From Brevibacillus_C sp046036945 (GTDB lineage: Bacteria > Bacillota > Bacilli > Brevibacillales > Brevibacillaceae): 64,000 nt of DNA. This document shows, piece by piece, positions 8,462 through 16,383 of the stretch (position 1 is its first letter; each line of letters begins with the position of its first letter). The position numbers were made by a program, and so were the translations under genes. The stretch spans positions 496,001-560,000 of the forward strand of contig NZ_JBJQOQ010000001.1 in assembly GCF_046036945.1 (NCBI RefSeq), read 5' to 3'. A model generated the notes under the pieces. The model made no database searches, was not told the DNA's origin, and saw nothing but the letters and a program-made list of their open reading frames with translations.

Positions 8462-8763
8462 CTTCTCTCGAGCATGCCAACAGGAAAACCTGTCTGTTCT
8501 TCCGAGCCGGCAAACCGCCCCCAGGCAAATACACCATTAAAATAATCGATGGTGAATGGCTGCTCGTGTCCGTATACCTGGTACGTCTGGCCGATGAAGA
8601 ATTCCTTGGTTCCGAGGAAGTAGGATTTCGCCATGAAAAATTTTTGCTGGAGTACGGCAAAACTGGCGGTATCTCCCGCATTCTGCCTTTCCTCTGCTTC
8701 TCTTCGGAGCCGTTCCATTTCGATTTGCAGTTCGGCTAATGTCATTTGACTGTAGAGCTGCAA
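8458..8763 (-). CDS. yfhH: DUF1811 family protein (YfhH-like)
   Basis: A soluble protein of 101 residues: a helical half (LYSQMTLAELQIEMERLRRE, then FAVLQQKFFMAKSYFLG) followed by a small beta-domain (IGQTYQVYGHEQPFTIDYFNG and FAWGRF). This layout matches YfhH/DUF1811 of Bacillus, whose N-terminus also reads YSQMT. I place the start at TTG 8763, with AAGGGAG 8 bases upstream, because it gives the family's usual short N-terminus; ATG 8769 or 8793 are possible. The function is unknown. It is the first gene of a pair with the DUF441 gene. Confidence 0.72.
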   Translation of the reverse strand: MQLYSQMTLAELQIEMERLRREAEERQNAGDTASFAVLQQKFFMAKSYFLGTKEFFIGQTYQVYGHEQPFTIDYFNGVFAWGRFAGSEEQTGFPVGMLERR

Positions 8764-8791
8764 GCTCATCACTCCCTTTCCAACATGTTTC

Positions 8792-8797
8792 ATTATA
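8792..8797 (-). promoter_or_regulatory. Extended -10 promoter of the yfhH-like gene
   Basis: On the minus strand TATAAT is preceded by TGC, giving an extended -10 element. No good -35 is seen at the usual distance. It lies about 30 bases upstream of the proposed start. Confidence 0.55.
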
Positions 8798-8845
8798 GCA
8801 AAAATATGAAGCCTGTTTATACAAGGTCTAATGAGAATGTTGGTA

Positions 8846-8874
8846 TTGTCCGATCGGTAACGCTACATTAAAAT
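8846..8874 (+). promoter_or_regulatory. Sigma-A promoter of the trans-sulfuration gene
   Basis: TTGTCC (8846-8851) and TAAAAT (8869-8874) are separated by 17 bases. The leader before the start codon is under 40 bases, which leaves no room for an S-box riboswitch. Confidence 0.6.
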
Positions 8875-8908
8875 GTGAAAGAGACAAATACACGAGGAGA
8901 TGGTCGCG

Positions 8909-10057
8909 TTGACCGAACGCTTTGAAACCCAAACAGTTCACTTGAAAGGCTCCCATGAAATAAAAGATGTAAGCAAAACGACGCCCATCTATCAAACCTC
9001 CGTCTTTTCTTTTCCGGGATTGGAGGAAGTGGAACAGTACTATCGGGGCGAACGCGGTTACCTGTACACACGCAACGGCAACCCGAATCAGGCGCAGCTC
9101 GCGGATGCCGTCGCACGTCTGGAGCAGGCGGAGAAGGGCGTCAGTGCCGCTTCGGGCATGGGGGCGATTATGGCCGGCCTGTTAGCAGTGCTGTCCCCGG
9201 GGGATCATTTGCTGGTCTCTCACGAAATATACGGAGGGACCTACGCACTGCTGCAAAAAGAGCTTTCCCGGCTGCAGATTCAATTTGACGTAATCGACTT
9301 GAATCGGGCGGAATCACTGGCTCCTTACGTCAAAGAAAATACGAAAATGATGTATTTTGAAACGATTACCAATCCATTGCTCACGGTGGTTGACTTGCCA
9401 TTTTGGCTGAAACAAGCCGGGCAGCACGGACTGATCACCATGGTGGACAACACGTTTGCCACCCCGTATCTGGTGCAGCCGATCCGCTATGGGGCCGATC
9501 TGGTCGTCCACAGCGCGACCAAGTACATGGGAGGACACAGCGATGTAACGGCGGGAGTTCTGGTTGGACGCGCCGATCTGATCGGACGGGCGCAAGAGAT
9601 CGTGGTGAACTATGGCGCCTCACTCAGTCCGTTCGAAGCCTGGCTGACAGCCCGCGGGCTCAAAACGCTGGCAGTCAGAATGGAACGCCAATGCGCCAAT
9701 GCAGCTCGAGTGGCCGGCTTCCTCGCCCAGCATCCGGCCGTTGAAGCGGTATACTACCCGAAGGAAGACGCAACGGCGTTTTTCCACCGCAATCAGCAGG
9801 GGGCGATGATTTCGTTTCGCCTCGCCGATGAAAGCAAGATCTACTCGTTTTACCGCTCGCTTCGCTGGATCGAATTCGCTCCCTCCCTGGCCGGTGTAGA
9901 GACGACGGTATCCCATCCGGTGACGACTTCACACCGCGCTTTTACAGAGGAACAGCGGCAGGCCACAGGCATTACAATGGGGTTGGTTCGGCTCTCGGTA
10001 GGGATCGAGGCTGCCGAAGATATCATGGAAGATTTGGAGCAGGCCCTGTCCTGTTGA
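8909..10057 (+). CDS. PLP-dependent trans-sulfuration enzyme (cystathionine gamma-synthase / gamma-lyase / methionine gamma-lyase family)
   Basis: A 382-residue member of the Cys/Met metabolism PLP family, cytosolic. Visible signatures are the N-terminal TPIYQTSVFSFP and YTRNGNPNQ (phosphate and dimer contacts), SAASGMGAI (about 80-88), the DNTFATPYL motif holding the PLP-ring aspartate, and SATKYMGGHSDVTAG with the Schiff-base lysine at about 205. The C-terminal SLAGVETTVSHPVTTSHR and GLVRLSVGIEAAEDI are typical. Sequence alone does not separate synthase, beta-lyase and gamma-lyase roles. It is monocistronic with its own promoter and terminator, rather than in a met operon, which slightly favours a catabolic gamma-lyase. 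TTG 8909 follows AGGAG by 9 bases; an ATG at 8900 overlaps the ribosome binding site. Confidence 0.88.
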   Translation: MTERFETQTVHLKGSHEIKDVSKTTPIYQTSVFSFPGLEEVEQYYRGERGYLYTRNGNPNQAQLADAVARLEQAEKGVSAASGMGAIMAGLLAVLSPGDHLLVSHEIYGGTYALLQKELSRLQIQFDVIDLNRAESLAPYVKENTKMMYFETITNPLLTVVDLPFWLKQAGQHGLITMVDNTFATPYLVQPIRYGADLVVHSATKYMGGHSDVTAGVLVGRADLIGRAQEIVVNYGASLSPFEAWLTARGLKTLAVRMERQCANAARVAGFLAQHPAVEAVYYPKEDATAFFHRNQQGAMISFRLADESKIYSFYRSLRWIEFAPSLAGVETTVSHPVTTSHRAFTEEQRQATGITMGLVRLSVGIEAAEDIMEDLEQALSC

Positions 10058-10072
10058 AGACAGCATTTTTAC

Positions 10073-10102
10073 AAGCGGCTGCCTGAGGCCGCTTTATTTT
10101 TT
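10073..10102 (+). terminator. Terminator of the trans-sulfuration gene
   Basis: A 7-bp stem (AAGCGGC with GCCGCTT), an 8-base loop and the tail TATTTTTTT, starting 16 bases after the stop codon. Confidence 0.88.
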
Positions 10103-10112
10103 TGCCGCAGTT

Positions 10113-10139
10113 TGTGACCATATCCGCACAGGCCTCGTC
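10113..10139 (+). promoter_or_regulatory. Candidate ECF-sigma promoter (autoregulatory)
   Basis: TGTGAC (10113-10118), 17 bases, then CGTC (10136-10139) resembles the ECF consensus of Bacillus sigma-X/W/M (TGWAAC-N16/17-CGNN). It differs by one base in the AAC core. It lies about 36 bases upstream of the ECF sigma gene, where self-activation would be expected. No sigma-A promoter of similar quality is visible here. Confidence 0.5.
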
Positions 10140-10174
10140 AATCAGGGTAGAGAACAAGGCTTGGAGGAAGAGTG

Positions 10175-10756
10175 ATGGGGATGCCATTGGAACGGGAAGA
10201 GAAACATAACGCCTCACCACCCGAAGATCAAACAGGTTATTTTGAAACGCGGGATTTTACGGAGCTGTACGATGAGTATTTCGATCGGGTCAACCGTTAT
10301 CTGCGCGTTCGGGTTTACAATTCCTGGGACGCGGACGATCTGACGACAGCCGTATTTTTAAAAGCGCTGGAAAAATTCGATCAATACAGCCGTACACGTC
10401 CGTTCGCCGCTTGGATCTTTCGGATTGCCCACAACACCTTTATCGATTACATAAGAAAAAATCGGGAGGTACCGACAGAAGACAAGTTTCTGATGAACGA
10501 CGAGTCGGATGACACCTGGCAGCCGGAACAGCAGGCTTTGTCAAAAGAAACGCTGGCCACGCTGATGGAGCGCCTGGACCGCCTGACCCAAGATCAGCGT
10601 GATGTGTTGTCGCTGCGCTACTTTGCTGAATTGAAGATTTCTCAGGTGGCAGATGTTCTCGGCAAAACGGAGTCAAGCGTGAAGATGATTGCATACCGCG
10701 GTCTGCAGCAGCTGCAGAAGTTGTACAAGGAGGGTGACCGAGATGAGGGAAAATGA
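10175..10756 (+). CDS. ECF-type sigma-70 family RNA polymerase sigma factor
   Basis: A 193-residue protein with only the two ECF domains. Region 2 runs over about 28-95: FTELYDEYFDRVNRYL, WDADDLTTAVFLKALEKFDQY, PFAAWIFRIAHNTFIDYIRK. Region 4 runs over about 135-185: LTQDQRDVLSLRYFAELKISQVA, then VLGKTESSVKMIAYRGLQQL as the helix-turn-helix that reads the -35. It would direct RNA polymerase to a small regulon, first of all its own operon. ATG 10175 follows GGAGG by 7 bases; the GTG at 10172 is an alternative. The next gene starts inside its last codons (14-base overlap), the usual arrangement of sigma and anti-sigma genes. Confidence 0.93.
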   Translation: MGMPLEREEKHNASPPEDQTGYFETRDFTELYDEYFDRVNRYLRVRVYNSWDADDLTTAVFLKALEKFDQYSRTRPFAAWIFRIAHNTFIDYIRKNREVPTEDKFLMNDESDDTWQPEQQALSKETLATLMERLDRLTQDQRDVLSLRYFAELKISQVADVLGKTESSVKMIAYRGLQQLQKLYKEGDRDEGK

Positions 10757-11798
10757 GCACAATTGGATAGACAAACGCCACGAAATAGCCCAATTGCTGA
10801 CCCACCTCGGACATGTCCGCCAGGCGGTCCCCGTAAATTACAAATTAAAAGCAGAGCTAAAACAGCGGCTGCTTGAACAGATGCAGCAAATGCAAAAAGC
10901 TCAGCTGGGAGCGCTGCCTGTCAAGCGATCCCGCCGCCGTTTCTGGTGGCTGGGCGGCGGAGTCATGGCCCTTTCGATCGCAGCCTTGCTGGTATTTTTG
11001 CCGAAGGACGGCCTGCGGCTGCACGAACAAACCGTCCTTGCCATTCCGACGGAAGAATCCGCGAAGCAGGTATCCATCTCACCGAGGGGAGACAGGATCG
11101 CCTATCTGACGGACAACGCCAAACTGCATGCCTATCCCGTCGACCGGCCGGAGGACAAGGATTTGTTTACCTTGCCTGCTACCTCCGGCAGGTACGAGTC
11201 TGTCGTCTGGTCCAACAGCAGTCAGCGCATCGCCGTCCTGGAGCAGACAGAAGGTGCTTCCCGCTTGTGGATGATGCAATTTAACGACAACGGGGGGCAA
11301 GCGAGTACCCAGCTCTTGTGGGAAGAAACAGGCGCACAGGTAGCGGACGTAAGCTGGTCGCCCGATGGCCGGCAGATCGCCTATACCAAGGTAAAAGGCG
11401 ATAAAGTCGAGGTTTGGATCAACAACCTGGCCAGTTACCGGGAGAACAAGCTCGCAGAAGGAAGCCAGCCAGATTGGTCCCCGGATGGCAAGCGGATTGC
11501 CTATGTACAAGACGGAGAGATCCAGGTCATCGATCTGACTCGCGGCGCAGCGGCAAAGGCGGCGATCGGTACGAAGCCTTCCTGGCAAAGCCCGGATCGG
11601 TTTACGTACCTCTCCACAGAAGGACGTCTGATGCAGGCCCGCTTGAACGCGCAGACAGGGACCTTCGACACGCTCTCTGTTCCCTTGTACAAAGGGGTGT
11701 CATTGACAAGTGCCGAATGGGCCAGGGATGGAAAGCACCTGCTGGTGGCCAAGCAGACCAATCAGGGTCTGGTCTTCGCCGTCGTCCGCAGCGATTAA
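10743..11798 (+). CDS. Membrane-anchored beta-propeller protein, probable anti-sigma factor or sensor
   Basis: The protein has 351 residues in three parts. Residues 1-75 are cytosolic, helical and polar (RHEIAQLLTHLGHVRQ, LKAELKQRLLEQM), a suitable place to hold the sigma factor. A basic patch and one membrane helix follow (WWLGGGVMALSIAALLVFL, about 75-95). The rest is exported and carries TolB/WD40-like PD40 blades: VSISPRGDRIAYL, VSWSPDGRQIAYTK, PDWSPDGKRIAYVQ, AEWARDGKHLLVA. There is no HXXXCXXC zinc motif, so it is not a ZAS anti-sigma factor. The strong ribosome binding site AAGGAGGG and the overlap with the sigma gene support co-expression. The anti-sigma role is inferred from topology and position; the propeller could sense a ligand or envelope damage. 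Confidence 0.78.
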   Translation: MRENEHNWIDKRHEIAQLLTHLGHVRQAVPVNYKLKAELKQRLLEQMQQMQKAQLGALPVKRSRRRFWWLGGGVMALSIAALLVFLPKDGLRLHEQTVLAIPTEESAKQVSISPRGDRIAYLTDNAKLHAYPVDRPEDKDLFTLPATSGRYESVVWSNSSQRIAVLEQTEGASRLWMMQFNDNGGQASTQLLWEETGAQVADVSWSPDGRQIAYTKVKGDKVEVWINNLASYRENKLAEGSQPDWSPDGKRIAYVQDGEIQVIDLTRGAAAKAAIGTKPSWQSPDRFTYLSTEGRLMQARLNAQTGTFDTLSVPLYKGVSLTSAEWARDGKHLLVAKQTNQGLVFAVVRSD

Positions 11799-11830
11799 GG
11801 TCTACACTGTTAGAAAAGAGGGGAAGCCGG

Positions 11831-14074
11831 ATGTGGAAATGGCTGATCGTGTTTGCCGCTCTGTTTGCCAGCTTATCGGCAAATCCGGCTGCAGCAGCCG
11901 ACAATAGTATCGAACTGACTGTCGATGTTCCGCTTGAAGGATTGATGAAATACAACCAATGGTCACGAATCAAGGTGACGATCACGAATCAGGGGGACGC
12001 TTTTACCGGATTGATCGGGATAGGTCCCAGGTCGGCAGGCAACAAGTGGCGCAGCGGCATCGTCCGCCAGGAGGTCACACTCGGGCAAGGCGAGACGAAG
12101 CAAGTTACCTTTGACCTGCCTGTAGATGAACTCAGCGATCAGGCAGAGGTGGTTACGCTAGTTCGCGGGGACAAGGTGGCGGCCAGCAGAAGCTTGCCGC
12201 CGCTGCCGGCTCAAACTGACCGGATCGCCGCCGTGGTCGACGACAACCAGAACGCTTTTCACTTTTTATCGGCGGTCAGAGGAAATGAACGCGAATACCC
12301 GTTTGATCGCTTGACCGTAAAAAACATCGCACCGAAGGCCTTGCCCGACGAGGCGTGGATCTTGAATAACATCGATTTGCTGGCGCTTGGAAGTATACCG
12401 GCCGGAGCGATCACCGACCGGCAGCTCGCCGCGATCAAGAAGTGGGTAACCCGCGGCGGTGTCCTGATCGTCTCTGCCGGAACGAACCAGGACGAGTGGG
12501 TCCAGCCGTTTCGCGAGCTGTTGGACATTCCGCCTGGAAGGAGCGGAATGGCGACTGATCTTGACCAACTGCGAAAATTGTCGGGAGAGAATTCTTTGCC
12601 GGTCGACTCGATTCCGGTCTACAATCGCGATTTTCCGTTGATTAGCCATAAGCAGGTAGGCTCAGGCTTGTTCCTGTTTGTCAACTACGATATCAATGCC
12701 GAGCCGTTTGCTTCCTGGCAGTATAACAGACAGCTATGGAAAAACACTCTGCAGAAGTATAAGGCCGCCGACAGTGTCTTGGAAAAAGACGTCCACTACA
12801 ACGGCGTCAACATGCCCTTGCTGAATGTCAGCAGATTGATCCCTGAGGTGTCGATTCCTTCCGTACAGTGGATTATTCTCATTTGGATCATCTACCTGCT
12901 CCTCGTTGCACCCGGCTTGTACTTTCTGCTCAAACGCTTCGATCGCCGCGACTGGGCCTGGGGCATTATACCCGCTTTTGCGGTTCTGCTGACAATTGGC
13001 ATCTACGCGATTGGCCGCCCGCAGGTAGCCAAGGAAGACGCCAGTTTTACAGTAAATAGTATCAGGATCGTCGACGACCACATGGCAGAAGTTAATTCAG
13101 CCGCTTCGTTCTTGACGATTTCAGGGGGGAATTATGCGGTGAAGGCTGAACCGGATTTTCTGGCGGTGCCTTATCCGGTCAAGTCCGACTTGAAAAACTT
13201 GCTGGCAAAAGAGGAAGACGGGACGCGGATCACATATGGCAACGTACCCTATTTGTCAACGACACAAGCCTATGGCATCGGTGTTCGCCAAGATCTGGGA
13301 CACTTTAGCGCGGAGCTTTCCGTCAGCGATCTCAGACTGCACGGAACCGTCACTAACCACACCTCGTTTGATCTGCAGCAGACGTATGTTCAGCTGGGGA
13401 TGCAGCGCATTTCACTCGGTCCTTTGAAACAGGGTGAAACGAAGCAGGTGGACGAAAAAATCGAGCAGTACGTCATTCCGGGGGTAGGTGATGTCGATCC
13501 CTCCGAACTGCTCAAGATGACAAGGGAAGAGAGAGTAGAACTGACGAAACAGAATATCGGCGCCTATTTTCCCGGTGCACCCGTTCACTTGATGGGGTTC
13601 AGCGATCAAGCGCTGCCGGTCTTTCACATTCAGAACAAGCAGCTTGCCGAGCACTACTGGAATGTCATTGCCCAGCCGATCACGCTGATGCCGGGACCAG
13701 ACGGACGGACCGTCTACCCGTATGGTACGCTGCCGGTCAGCACGATCAATCTTGACAGGTACAGCGACCCGAGGAACATCGCGCCGAAGGGAACGATTAC
13801 TTATGAGTTGTCAGTTGGCAAGGCGGACCTGCAAGTGAAACGGGTAGAGATTCCGCTTGATCTCAGTCCGTACCGCCCCTTTGAGAAAGCGATTTTTGAC
13901 GTGAAGCGGGGGATGTGGCAGCCGCTGGAGCGCAGCCAGCGCGTCATACTGGAGGAGAACCTCCCTCAATACCTGGGTCCCGACGGAACGATCCAGATAC
14001 GCTTTAACAATCCAACCGACCAACGGCTCTCGATGCCGCTTCCGTTCTTCCAAGCAGAAGGGGAGGAGAGATAG
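11831..14074 (+). CDS. Large exported membrane protein of the ECF/ABC operon
   Basis: The protein has 748 residues. A signal peptide (KWLIVFAALFASLSANPAAAA) is followed by an exported beta-rich region of about 180 residues. Next comes an alpha/beta stretch like class I glutamine-amidotransferase folds (NIDLLALGSIPAGAITDRQL, VTRGGVLIVSAG, QDEWVQPF). Two adjacent membrane helices follow at about 345-395 (WIILIWIIYLLLVAPGLYFLL, IIPAFAVLLTIGIYAIG), then a long soluble C-terminal domain. I see no catalytic cysteine in the amidotransferase-like region. The start is the ATG at 11831; the frame stays open far upstream only because it overlaps the previous gene. It ends 1 base before the ABC ATPase. 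It may be an accessory subunit of the exporter; its function is unknown. Confidence 0.7.
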   Translation: MWKWLIVFAALFASLSANPAAAADNSIELTVDVPLEGLMKYNQWSRIKVTITNQGDAFTGLIGIGPRSAGNKWRSGIVRQEVTLGQGETKQVTFDLPVDELSDQAEVVTLVRGDKVAASRSLPPLPAQTDRIAAVVDDNQNAFHFLSAVRGNEREYPFDRLTVKNIAPKALPDEAWILNNIDLLALGSIPAGAITDRQLAAIKKWVTRGGVLIVSAGTNQDEWVQPFRELLDIPPGRSGMATDLDQLRKLSGENSLPVDSIPVYNRDFPLISHKQVGSGLFLFVNYDINAEPFASWQYNRQLWKNTLQKYKAADSVLEKDVHYNGVNMPLLNVSRLIPEVSIPSVQWIILIWIIYLLLVAPGLYFLLKRFDRRDWAWGIIPAFAVLLTIGIYAIGRPQVAKEDASFTVNSIRIVDDHMAEVNSAASFLTISGGNYAVKAEPDFLAVPYPVKSDLKNLLAKEEDGTRITYGNVPYLSTTQAYGIGVRQDLGHFSAELSVSDLRLHGTVTNHTSFDLQQTYVQLGMQRISLGPLKQGETKQVDEKIEQYVIPGVGDVDPSELLKMTREERVELTKQNIGAYFPGAPVHLMGFSDQALPVFHIQNKQLAEHYWNVIAQPITLMPGPDGRTVYPYGTLPVSTINLDRYSDPRNIAPKGTITYELSVGKADLQVKRVEIPLDLSPYRPFEKAIFDVKRGMWQPLERSQRVILEENLPQYLGPDGTIQIRFNNPTDQRLSMPLPFFQAEGEER

Positions 14075-14075
14075 G

Positions 14076-15002
14076 ATGATTCGAACAGAAGGGTTAACCA
14101 AGCGATACGGAAAGCTGGAGGCATTGACCGATCTGAACCTGTCGATTGAACAGGGGGAAGTGTTTGGCTTTATCGGACCCAACGGGGCGGGCAAGACTAC
14201 GACGATGCTGATCCTCTCCACGCTTCTGGCACCCACGTCGGGAAAGGCGTCGATCTGCGGATACGATGTGGCAGCCGAACCAAAAGCTGTTCGGCAGGCG
14301 GTAGGGTATATGCCGGATTTCTTTGGCGTGTATGACAATTTAAAAGCGACCGAGTATCTGGAGTTTTACGCGAGCGCCTATCACATACCGGCAAGCAAGC
14401 GGCCGTCCCTGATCGCCGATCTCTTGGAGCTGGTCAATTTGTCCAACAAAGCGGACGCCTATGTCGATTCCCTGTCCCGCGGGATGAAGCAGCGGTTGGG
14501 CCTGGCTCGCTGCCTCGTGCACAGTCCAGATGTGCTCATCCTGGATGAACCGGCATCGGGATTAGACCCGCGGGCGCGAATCGAGATGCGGGAGATTCTC
14601 AAAGAGCTCAGGCGGATGGGCAAGACCATCCTGATCAGTTCCCATATTTTGCCGGAACTCTCGGAGCTGTGCGACAAGATTGGTGTTATCGAGAAGGGCA
14701 GGTTGATCGCTTGCGGAGCGGTCGACGAGGTAAGCATCGGTACGCGCGGAATCTCGGTCATGCAGCTGAAGGCCCTGGAAAAGCAGGAGGTTGCCGAAAA
14801 GCTGTTGGTCGATTTTCCATACGTAAAGCGGCTGGACAATAAAAACAGCCATTTTCGCTTTCACTTCACCGGGACAGAAGCGGACAAGGCGAAGCTTCTG
14901 CAGATGCTGATTGAAGCGGGCGTACCTGTGGTGCATTTTGGCGAATCGCGGGAAAACCTGGAGGATGTATTCCTCGCCATTACGGAAGGGGTGGGGAGCT
15001 GA
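14076..15002 (+). CDS. ABC transporter ATP-binding protein
   Basis: A 308-residue ATPase with all motifs: Walker A GPNGAGKT (34-41), Q-loop region YMPDFFGVYDNL (79-89), signature LSRGM (133-137), Walker B VLILDE (153-158), D-loop SGLD and the H-loop histidine (about 190). Residues 215-308 form the extra C-terminal domain common in ABC-2 exporters of the CcmA/DrrA/NatA type (ENLEDVFLAITEG). It would power the permease encoded immediately downstream. GGGGAGGAG precedes the ATG, and the gene overlaps the permease start by one base. Confidence 0.93.
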   Translation: MIRTEGLTKRYGKLEALTDLNLSIEQGEVFGFIGPNGAGKTTTMLILSTLLAPTSGKASICGYDVAAEPKAVRQAVGYMPDFFGVYDNLKATEYLEFYASAYHIPASKRPSLIADLLELVNLSNKADAYVDSLSRGMKQRLGLARCLVHSPDVLILDEPASGLDPRARIEMREILKELRRMGKTILISSHILPELSELCDKIGVIEKGRLIACGAVDEVSIGTRGISVMQLKALEKQEVAEKLLVDFPYVKRLDNKNSHFRFHFTGTEADKAKLLQMLIEAGVPVVHFGESRENLEDVFLAITEGVGS

Positions 15003-15868
15003 TGATCGAGTTTTTTACCAATCCTCTGATCGTCAAGGAGATGAGGGAACGCTTTCGCAGCAAGAAGACCGTCTGGATTCTGGCCCTCTATCTGTTTGTC
15101 ATGGGGGCGATTCTGCTCGGCTTTATTTACGTGACGCAGATTAACGAGCCCTACAGCATCTTGATGCCGGGGGAAAATCGCAAGGTGTTTCTATTGATGG
15201 CCGTCATTCAATTCGGCATGATCTGCTTCATCGCCCCCGCCCTGTCGGCAGGAGCGATCAGCGGCGAACGGGAGCGGCAGACCCTGAACATTCTCTTGGC
15301 GACACAGCTTTCACCAGCGAGGATTATCGTCAGCAAGCTGCTTACTTCGCTTGCCTTTATCTTCCTGCTGATCGTGGCGTCACTGCCCCTGTACAGCTTT
15401 GTCTTTCTGTATGGAGGAGTATCGCCTGCCCAGTTATGTGTGTTGGTGCTATTTTTTGCCATAACCATTCTGTTTTTTGGTTCACTGGGGCTGTTCTGCT
15501 CCACCTGGACGAAACGGACAGGGGTGAGCACGATCCTTTCCTACGGTCTGTCGTTTTTCTTTGTGGCAGGTACAGGCGTTATCCTGTTTTTTCTCATTTC
15601 CCTGCTTCAGGAGGCAAATCGGCCGGAATACACAACTGAATATGTCTGGAACCTGCCTGCAGTTCAGCTGTTTGCCGGACTCAATCCGGTCATCACCATG
15701 TTTGATATCCTGGGCCGTCCGATTGAACCTGCCATTCAATTTTTTATTACGCCGTGGGTGTACTATGCGATCGTCTACACGGTCTTGAGCGGTATCCTGA
15801 TCGCGTGCAGCTGCTACATGCTGCAGCCGGTCCGGCGCCCGCTCAGGCTGGGGCGCCGCCGGCCATGA
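15002..15868 (+). CDS. ABC-2 type exporter permease
   Basis: A 288-residue membrane protein with six hydrophobic segments (such as WILALYLFVMGAILLGFIYV, LAFIFLLIVASLPLYSFVFL, VLVLFFAITILFFGSLGLF, FVAGTGVILFFLISLL). It carries the cytosolic motif ISGERERQTLNILLATQLSP, typical of ABC-2/NatB-like permeases of gliding or drug-export type. It starts with NPLIVKEMRERFRSKKT, also typical. It pairs with the upstream ATPase. The substrate is unknown. It is the last gene of the ECF operon and is followed by a strong terminator. Confidence 0.88.
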   Translation: MIEFFTNPLIVKEMRERFRSKKTVWILALYLFVMGAILLGFIYVTQINEPYSILMPGENRKVFLLMAVIQFGMICFIAPALSAGAISGERERQTLNILLATQLSPARIIVSKLLTSLAFIFLLIVASLPLYSFVFLYGGVSPAQLCVLVLFFAITILFFGSLGLFCSTWTKRTGVSTILSYGLSFFFVAGTGVILFFLISLLQEANRPEYTTEYVWNLPAVQLFAGLNPVITMFDILGRPIEPAIQFFITPWVYYAIVYTVLSGILIACSCYMLQPVRRPLRLGRRRP

Positions 15869-15911
15869 CGGGTCCCGGCGCCTCCTGCGGCAGTCGTTCT
15901 TGAATTTTTTT

Positions 15912-15934
15912 CACCTGCTTAGGCAGGTGTTTTT
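15912..15934 (+). terminator. Terminator of the ECF/ABC operon
   Basis: A 7-bp stem (CACCTGC with GCAGGTG), four-base loop and TTTTT tail, with a T-run upstream as well. Confidence 0.9.
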
Positions 15935-15939
15935 GCTTC

Positions 15940-15966
15940 TTGACCGGAAAAGAAGTAAGATAGGAT
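15940..15966 (+). promoter_or_regulatory. Possible promoter of the DUF1292 gene
   Basis: TTGACC (15940-15945) is followed 15 bases later by TAGGAT (15961-15966). The spacing is short, so this is only a candidate. It lies 36 bases before the start codon. Confidence 0.35.
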
Positions 15967-16001
15967 AGAAGTTTCTACCAAGTATATGAGGAAGTGAAGA
16001 C

Positions 16002-16328
16002 ATGAGCAAGGAAATGGAGAACAACCCGCTTGAAGTTGGCGACGTGATTACGCTCGATGACGAGAACGGCGAAGAGATCGGCGAGTTCGAAATCGTGGCG
16101 ATTTATGAGATGGGCAAAAAGCAGTATGTAGCGCTCACACCTGCATCTGAAGACGAAGAGGCCAGTGAGGATATGGACGAAGAGATCGACATTTTCGTCC
16201 TGGGCCTGGATGGAGAAGAGCTGGTTCCGCTGGAAGAAGATGAAGAGGATGCCGCATACGCCAAGCTGAATGAAATCCTCGACGACATTGAACTTACAGA
16301 ACACGACCACGATCACGACCATAAATAA
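16002..16328 (+). CDS. DUF1292 family acidic protein (YrzB-like)
   Basis: A 108-residue, strongly acidic protein. The DUF1292 core is clear: VGDVITLDDENGEEIGEFEIVAIYEMGKKQYVAL, then DIFVLGLDGEELVPLEEDEEDAAYAKLNEIL. It ends in a histidine/aspartate tail (EHDHDHDHK) that could bind metal. In many Firmicutes the family sits next to yrrK and yrzL; here it stands alone between two terminators. Its biochemical role is unknown. The start has GAAG-GAAGTGAAG upstream. Confidence 0.85.
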   Translation: MSKEMENNPLEVGDVITLDDENGEEIGEFEIVAIYEMGKKQYVALTPASEDEEASEDMDEEIDIFVLGLDGEELVPLEEDEEDAAYAKLNEILDDIELTEHDHDHDHK

Positions 16329-16339
16329 GCGGTTCACGA

Positions 16340-16370
16340 AAAAGCGGCGATGCAAAATCGCCGCTTTTTC
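16340..16370. terminator. Bidirectional terminator between the DUF1292 gene and the drug exporter
   Basis: A perfect 7-bp stem (GCGGCGA with TCGCCGC) is flanked by AAAAA and TTTTT, so it serves both convergent genes. Confidence 0.92.
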
Positions 16371-16383
16371 CGTTCTATCCGCC

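Noticed and set aside
8797..8908. Possible S-box (SAM) riboswitch before the trans-sulfuration gene
   Set aside because: The leader after the promoter is under 40 bases, too short for an S-box, and no S-box consensus bases are seen.
11414..11830. Long N-terminal extension of the 748-residue protein
   Set aside because: The frame is open upstream but overlaps the propeller gene; a signal peptide at 11831 shows the real start.
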